Positions 59,803 to 64,000 of a stretch of 64,000 nt of DNA are shown here, one piece after another. Position numbers and translations under genes: made by a program. The notes below the pieces were generated by a model that was not told the DNA's origin, made no database searches, and saw nothing but the letters and a program-made list of their open reading frames with translations. Positions within the stretch are counted from its first letter, which is position 1, and the number at the start of each line of letters is the position of its first letter. The DNA is from CAVPTL01 sp963727235 (lineage in GTDB: Bacteria > Actinomycetota > Thermoleophilia > Gaiellales > JAICJC01), in contig CAVSFZ010000013.1 in assembly GCA_963727235.1 (NCBI GenBank), positions 1-64,000 on the forward strand, given 5' to 3'.

Positions 59803-60609
59803 TCAATCACGGTCTCCTTCCGGGCTTCGCTGGGAGCGTCGCAGGCGGATGGCGTTGAGGTCGTGCTCGTGGACGTAATCGCTTTGCGCAGCGAGGGCGT
59901 CAAGGTCGGCGTCGTGCTCGGCGTGAAGATAGCGTCCGAAAAGGGCATCGGCTCTACCCTCTGCCAGGCCGCGAATCAGCCGCGGCGCAGCCTCTGGCGG
60001 CGTCCACGGCGAATCGTCAGCAAGATCACGTGTCATGGCCGATCGGACGAGTCCCGGCGACACTGCAAACGCAAACACGTTGTGCTCAACCACCTCTGCC
60101 GCGAGCAACTCGGTGAACCGAGACAACGCCGCTTTGCTGGCTGGGTAGCTCGTGTCGCGCGCATTTGCCGGCAGGGTTGGGAGGTACGCAGCGCCACTGG
60201 TCATGTTGACGATGCGCCCCCGCCGACGCACGATCATCGCCGGCAGCACCGCACGGCAGCACAACTGCGGCCCACGCACATTGATCTCAAAAACCCGCCA
60301 CCACTCCCCGGGGTCATGCGCCCAAAACGGTTCAGCTGCGCCCATCACCGCGGCGTTATTCACCAACAGGTCGATCGCGCCCAAACGAGTCGTTGTCTCC
60401 GCGATCCACCGATCAACGTCCTGCGGCCGTGACACGTCGCCCACCAGCGCCAACCCGCCGACCCGCTCCGCAACCTCGTCGACCCGAGCACGAGTACGTC
60501 CCGCGACGGCCACGCGCATCCCCGCCGAGGCAAGTTCCGCGGCGATCCCGGCGCCGATACCACCGCCACCGCCGGTAACCAGGCAAACCTGACCATCCAA
60601 AGCGCCCAC
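59803..60609 (-). CDS. Short-chain dehydrogenase/reductase, copy 1
   Basis: A 268-residue Rossmann enzyme: cofactor loop TGGGGGIGAGIA, NNAAVMG, catalytic Tyr/Lys in SYPASKAA with Ser of NMTSGAAY. It is convergent with the phosphatase gene. The protein is the same as that of copy 2 although the DNA differs at four sites. Substrate unknown. Confidence 0.92.
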   Translation of the reverse strand: MGALDGQVCLVTGGGGGIGAGIAAELASAGMRVAVAGRTRARVDEVAERVGGLALVGDVSRPQDVDRWIAETTTRLGAIDLLVNNAAVMGAAEPFWAHDPGEWWRVFEINVRGPQLCCRAVLPAMIVRRRGRIVNMTSGAAYLPTLPANARDTSYPASKAALSRFTELLAAEVVEHNVFAFAVSPGLVRSAMTRDLADDSPWTPPEAAPRLIRGLAEGRADALFGRYLHAEHDADLDALAAQSDYVHEHDLNAIRLRRSQRSPEGDRD

Positions 60610-60784
60610 ACACCAACCCTACACAGCATCAAAGCCACGAGGCTCGCGATGAGGTTCCCCCGTTTCTCCGGACAGTATTGGGCTTGGCGGCCACGCCGTC
60701 GGTCTGGAGAAGAGAAGCGAGATGCGACCGCGGTTTCAGCGGCCGTATCGTGGGACCACCTCGGCGTTCGCACTAATCAGGAAA

Positions 60785-60822
60785 TAGCGGGGGCAGGATT
60801 CGAACCTGCGACCTTCGGGTTA
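60785..60822 (-). pseudogene. Truncated initiator tRNA (3' half)
   Basis: A copy of the last ~38 nt of the tRNA-fMet at 63383-63456: anticodon stem 3' arm, variable loop, T arm (GGTTCGAATCC) and acceptor 3' strand. It stops at the anticodon, where unit 2 of the duplication begins. It has no promoter or 5' half and cannot be functional. Confidence 0.9.
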
Positions 60823-60858
60823 TTACAACGACGATCTCACCGATGGTAAGGTCGGCGT

Positions 60859-62376
60859 GTGAGGGTTCACGTTCTGCTGGGGGTAGCTGCGGTGTTCGCG
60901 TGCCTCACCCTGCCCGGTGGGGCCGCACGCGCCGCCGCTCCAGCCGCCTCGAATCACCCGACGCGTGGCGTCACGATCAAGGTCGCGCAGTTCAACTGCG
61001 ACATCTCCGATGAATACCCGATCATCCCGGCCTCGATGGTCGCCAATGCCATTCGGGCCAGCGGCGCCGATGTGGTCGGGCTCGAGGAGGGCGGCGGGGA
61101 GGTGCGCCAAGTTGCCGACGCACTCGGGTGGCGCTACTACGACGTGCGCATGCAGATCGTGTCGCGGCTGCCCCTGATCGACCCTCCGGACGGGAACGGC
61201 GTGTACACGTACGTGCGGGTATCGCCCGGCCGCGTGGTGGCGTTCGAAAATGTGCATCTGCCTTCTGATCCGTACGGCCCATCGTGGGTGGAGCAGGGCA
61301 AGACGCTGGCACAGGTGCTGGCGCTGGAGCGGCGCGCCCGACTGCCCGCAATCCAAGCCCAACTCGCGGCTGCTCGGCGCCTCCGTGCACAGGGGATGCC
61401 GATCTTTCTCACAGGTGACTTCAACTCGCCCTCGTTCCACGACTGGACGACCGCCACCGTCGGAACCCGACCGCAGATCCGGTACCCGGTGCGGTGGCCG
61501 GTCACCGCGGCCGTCGAGAATACGGGCTTCGTCGACTCGTATCGAGCGGTGCATCCCAACCCGGTGACGAACCCGGGACTCACATGGCCGACGCACCGAA
61601 CGCTCAAAGGTGTCGAGAACTTCGACACTGATCCCAAGGATCGAGTCGACTTCGTGTTCGCTGCAGGACCGAAGGCGAAGGCCAGCAAGATTATCGGTGA
61701 GCCCGGAGCCCCCGGCATCTCGGCCGCGGTCTCACCCTGGCCCTCGGATCACCGTCTGGTCGTGTCGACGTTCACGACGCGAGGGGCGACGCCACCCACG
61801 CTGGTAACGGTGCCGCAGAGGCGCGTCATCGTGGGTGACCCTGTGCCCGTCTCGTTCCGCACCCCAGGTACAGCCGTCCGGGTCTCGATCGAGCGCCTGC
61901 AGCACGGCGTGGGCACCGTGGTGGCACATCGATCCATCGGCTCGACGAGTGCACATGCAATCGGCACGGTGCGCTTCTCGAGCGCGGGTTGGGCTCCAGG
62001 CGCGTATCAGGCGGTGTTGCGAACCGCCCACCGGCGCGCACTCTCGCGATTTCGGTTCTGGGTGGTCGTTCAGGGCGCGAAGGCATTCGTACGGACATCG
62101 CAGTCGAGTTATGCCCACGGTCAGCCGATCACCGTGACCGTCGGCAACGCTCCAGGTGATCGCTGGGACTGGCTTGGTGTCTACTCCCGCGGTGCCAACC
62201 CAAACGTCGCGTACTACCTGTTATGGGTCTACACGAAGTCGGCTATCCAAGGCCGGTTCAAGCTCGGGCCTGCAGCCAACGGACCCTGGCCGTTGCCGGC
62301 CGGCCGCTACAGCGTGTATCTGCTTCGAGACGACCTGTACGTGAAGATCGCGCGAGCGGACTTCACCGTCCGCTGA
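60859..62376 (+). CDS. Secreted endonuclease/exonuclease/phosphatase-family protein, copy 2
   Basis: Same 505-residue architecture and motifs as copy 1 at 58261, with two amino-acid changes (L in TLPGG, G in RASGADV). The duplication unit starts only 37 bp before the GTG, so the copy keeps the -10 box TAAGGT (60847-60852), but the DNA farther upstream is the truncated tRNA instead of the original one. Expression may differ from copy 1. Confidence 0.88.
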   Translation: MRVHVLLGVAAVFACLTLPGGAARAAAPAASNHPTRGVTIKVAQFNCDISDEYPIIPASMVANAIRASGADVVGLEEGGGEVRQVADALGWRYYDVRMQIVSRLPLIDPPDGNGVYTYVRVSPGRVVAFENVHLPSDPYGPSWVEQGKTLAQVLALERRARLPAIQAQLAAARRLRAQGMPIFLTGDFNSPSFHDWTTATVGTRPQIRYPVRWPVTAAVENTGFVDSYRAVHPNPVTNPGLTWPTHRTLKGVENFDTDPKDRVDFVFAAGPKAKASKIIGEPGAPGISAAVSPWPSDHRLVVSTFTTRGATPPTLVTVPQRRVIVGDPVPVSFRTPGTAVRVSIERLQHGVGTVVAHRSIGSTSAHAIGTVRFSSAGWAPGAYQAVLRTAHRRALSRFRFWVVVQGAKAFVRTSQSSYAHGQPITVTVGNAPGDRWDWLGVYSRGANPNVAYYLLWVYTKSAIQGRFKLGPAANGPWPLPAGRYSVYLLRDDLYVKIARADFTVR

Positions 62377-62400
62377 TCAGGCCCAACCGAGCCATGCGGC

Positions 62401-63207
62401 TCAATCACGGTCTCCTTCCGGGCTTCGCTGGGAGCGTCGCAGGCGGATGGCGTTGAGGTCGTGCTCGTGGACGTAATCGCTTTGCGCAGCGAGGGCGTCA
62501 AGGTCGGCGTCGTGCTCGGCGTGAAGATAGCGTCCGAAAAGAGCATCGGCTCTACCCTCTGCCAGGCCGCGAATCAGCCGCGGCGCAGCCTCTGGCGGCG
62601 TCCACGGCGAATCGTCAGCAAGATCACGTGTCATGGCCGATCGGACGAGGCCCGGCGACACTGCAAACGCAAACACGTTGTGCTCAACCACCTCTGCCGC
62701 GAGCAACTCGGTGAACCGAGACAACGCCGCTTTGCTGGCTGGGTAGCTCGTGTCGCGCGCATTTGCCGGCAGGGTTGGGAGGTACGCAGCGCCACTGGTC
62801 ATGTTGACGATGCGCCCCCGCCGACGCACGATCATCGCCGGCAGCACCGCACGGCAGCACAACTGCGGCCCACGCACATTGATTTCAAAAACCCGCCACC
62901 ACTCCCCGGGGTCATGCGCCCAAAACGGTTCAGCTGCGCCCATCACCGCGGCGTTATTCACCAACAGGTCGATCGCGCCCAAACGAGTCGTTGTCTCCGC
63001 GATCCACCGATCAACGTCCTGCGGCCGTGACACGTCGCCCACCAGCGCCAACCCACCGACCCGCTCCGCAACCTCGTCGACCCGAGCACGAGTACGTCCC
63101 GCGACGGCCACGCGCATCCCCGCCGAGGCAAGTTCCGCGGCGATCCCGGCGCCGATACCACCGCCACCGCCGGTAACCAGGCAAACCTGACCATCCAAAG
63201 CGCCCAC
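62401..63207 (-). CDS. Short-chain dehydrogenase/reductase, copy 2
   Basis: Identical 268-residue product to copy 1 at 59803; the four base changes are silent. This is consistent with both copies being under selection, though the number of changes is too small to be sure. The intergenic DNA up to the tRNA (63208-63382) has no further gene. Confidence 0.92.
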   Translation of the reverse strand: MGALDGQVCLVTGGGGGIGAGIAAELASAGMRVAVAGRTRARVDEVAERVGGLALVGDVSRPQDVDRWIAETTTRLGAIDLLVNNAAVMGAAEPFWAHDPGEWWRVFEINVRGPQLCCRAVLPAMIVRRRGRIVNMTSGAAYLPTLPANARDTSYPASKAALSRFTELLAAEVVEHNVFAFAVSPGLVRSAMTRDLADDSPWTPPEAAPRLIRGLAEGRADALFGRYLHAEHDADLDALAAQSDYVHEHDLNAIRLRRSQRSPEGDRD

Positions 63208-63382
63208 ACACCAACCCTACACAGCATCAAAGCCACGAGGCTCGCGATGAGGTTCCCCCGTTTCTCCGGACAGTGTTAGGCTTGGCGGCCACGCCGTCGG
63301 TCTGGAGAGGAGAAGCGAGATGCGACCGCGGTTTCAGCGGCCGTATCGTGGGACCACCTCGGCGTTCGCACTAATCAGGAAA

Positions 63383-63456
<74 letters not shown>

Positions 63457-63507
63457 CCGGAACCCGAGATTCTACCACAGGGAGCGCCTGTTGATAGCAT
63501 CCCGCGG

Positions 63508-63822
63508 GTGATCTGGTGGCTGGTGCTGATATGGCTCGTGGTAGTCGGAGTACCTGCCGGCTACGTCGGTGCGCGCGGCATCAAGACGATGCGCCGCGCC
63601 TCCAAGCTCCAGGCCGAGCTGCAGACCCAGATCGCCGCACTGCAGGCCGGCGGGCTGGCGACGCTGACCGCCCGCCAGGCGGAGCTCCAGCAGAATCTGG
63701 CGCGGCTGACACTGGTGATGAACCGTCTGCACACTTCGCTGGAGACTCTGCGAATGCTGATCGACAGGTGGAAGGCGGCAATCGCCCCACTCCGGTTGGC
63801 ATGGCGGATTCTGCGCGGGTGA
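63508..63822 (+). CDS. Small membrane-anchored coiled-coil protein
   Basis: A 104-residue protein: an N-terminal membrane helix (MIWWLVLIWLVVVGVPAGYV) followed by a long helix of coiled-coil type (~30-80; SKLQAELQTQIAALQAGGLATLTARQAELQQNLARL). No family recognised. It starts with GTG, 7 nt after TAGCAT (leaderless type). The Ppx/GppA gene overlaps its stop. Confidence 0.7.
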   Translation: MIWWLVLIWLVVVGVPAGYVGARGIKTMRRASKLQAELQTQIAALQAGGLATLTARQAELQQNLARLTLVMNRLHTSLETLRMLIDRWKAAIAPLRLAWRILRG

Positions 63823-64000
63823 GCACCACCCCGAGCGACGATCACCGCCGTGTCGGTGCGATCGACATCGGCACGAACTCGATTCGCCTACTGGTGTGTG
63901 ATGTGGATGCGGGCGAGCTCACGGAGGTCGAGCGGCTGCTGACGATCACCCGGCTGGGCGACGGCGTGGATGCCAGCGGCACGATCAACGACGCCGCCCT
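63819..64000 (+). CDS. Ppx/GppA phosphatase family protein, N-terminal part
   Basis: The frame runs off the right edge. RVGAIDIGTNSIRLLVCDVDAGELTEVERLLTITRLGDGVDASGTIND is the N-terminal phosphate-1 loop and following strand of exopolyphosphatase/(p)ppGpp phosphatases of the actin-like ATPase fold. The GTG start overlaps the previous TGA by 4 bp; an in-frame ATG at 63801 is an alternative. Confidence 0.88.
   Translation, partial: MSTTPSDDHRRVGAIDIGTNSIRLLVCDVDAGELTEVERLLTITRLGDGVDASGTINDAA

Larger units (their letters stand above)
58224..60821. repeat. Tandem duplication, unit 1 (2598 bp)
   Basis: Unit 1 is repeated directly at 60822-63419 with about 13 base differences (~99.5% identity). 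Each unit holds a secreted EEP phosphatase/nuclease gene, an SDR gene on the other strand and the 3' half of an initiator tRNA. The junction shares only 2 bp (AT) with the flanks. Confidence 0.95.

Noticed and set aside
60785..60822. Phage or island attachment site (attL-like tRNA 3' half)
   Set aside because: No integrase or cargo lies between the tRNA copies beyond the duplicated unit itself, and the repeat goes far past the tRNA on the other side, so a plain tandem duplication is simpler.

Overview
The window is about 64 kb of GC-rich, gene-dense chromosome, most likely from an actinobacterium of the Thermoleophilia (Solirubrobacterales/Gaiellales) type. That placement is inference. It rests on the many leaderless genes, the CysO/Mec cysteine pathway, an actinobacterial-type initiator tRNA (C1.U72), a monoderm-style Tad pilus, and DUF6325/DUF1269/GAP-family proteins. 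I saw no insertion sequence, prophage or CRISPR array. Genes are often coupled by 4-bp GTGA/ATGA/TTGA overlaps.

Layout. 0-11 kb: end of a LON-domain protein and an EamA transporter, then a long minus-strand block (M24 peptidase, acyl-CoA dehydrogenase, YfhO-type membrane protein, cupredoxin, M48 protease, ParA-FtsZ-GGT). 11-15 kb: two fused-stop amidohydrolases that share a bidirectional promoter with the M24 gene, and a TPR protein. 15.3-18.2 kb: rhodanese-E1 enzyme, CysO-like carrier, CysM and Mec, a complete protein-thiocarboxylate cysteine pathway. 18-25 kb: regulators, a DCoH-like dehydratase, a CNNM transporter, a MazF-type toxin-antitoxin pair, gene remnants and a DUF6325/DUF1269 stress-type cluster. 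25-28.5 kb: response regulator, histidine kinase and a degenerate GGDEF/HD protein. 28.5-43.6 kb: Lgt and a Tad/Flp pilus locus (CpaB, CpaE, CpaF, a vWA-TadB fusion, TadC, two vWA-TadG paralogues, LCP protein, two Flp pilins), with an HD-GYP protein and a small HTH regulator inside it. 43.6-51.5 kb: cupin, NHL protein, MacB/FtsX-type ABC transporter with its histidine kinase and a convergent response regulator, and an NlpC/P60 hydrolase. 51.6-58.1 kb: a LAL-type LuxR regulator with two target-like promoters carrying the same 20-bp motif. 58.2-63.5 kb: a 2.6-kb perfect-register tandem duplication (secreted phosphatase/nuclease plus SDR) whose breakpoint cuts an initiator tRNA at its anticodon. 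The window ends in a Ppx/GppA gene.

Three general features recur. Leaderless genes carry a TANNNT box 6-8 nt before the start codon. A 31-bp palindrome sits three times between convergent genes and supplies their stop codons. Convergent genes overlap or abut by a few bases. The points most worth following are the LAL-linked operator pair, the tandem duplication through tRNA-fMet, the C-terminally extended CysO beside a JAMM protease, the vWA-fused Tad secretion proteins and the stop-codon palindrome.
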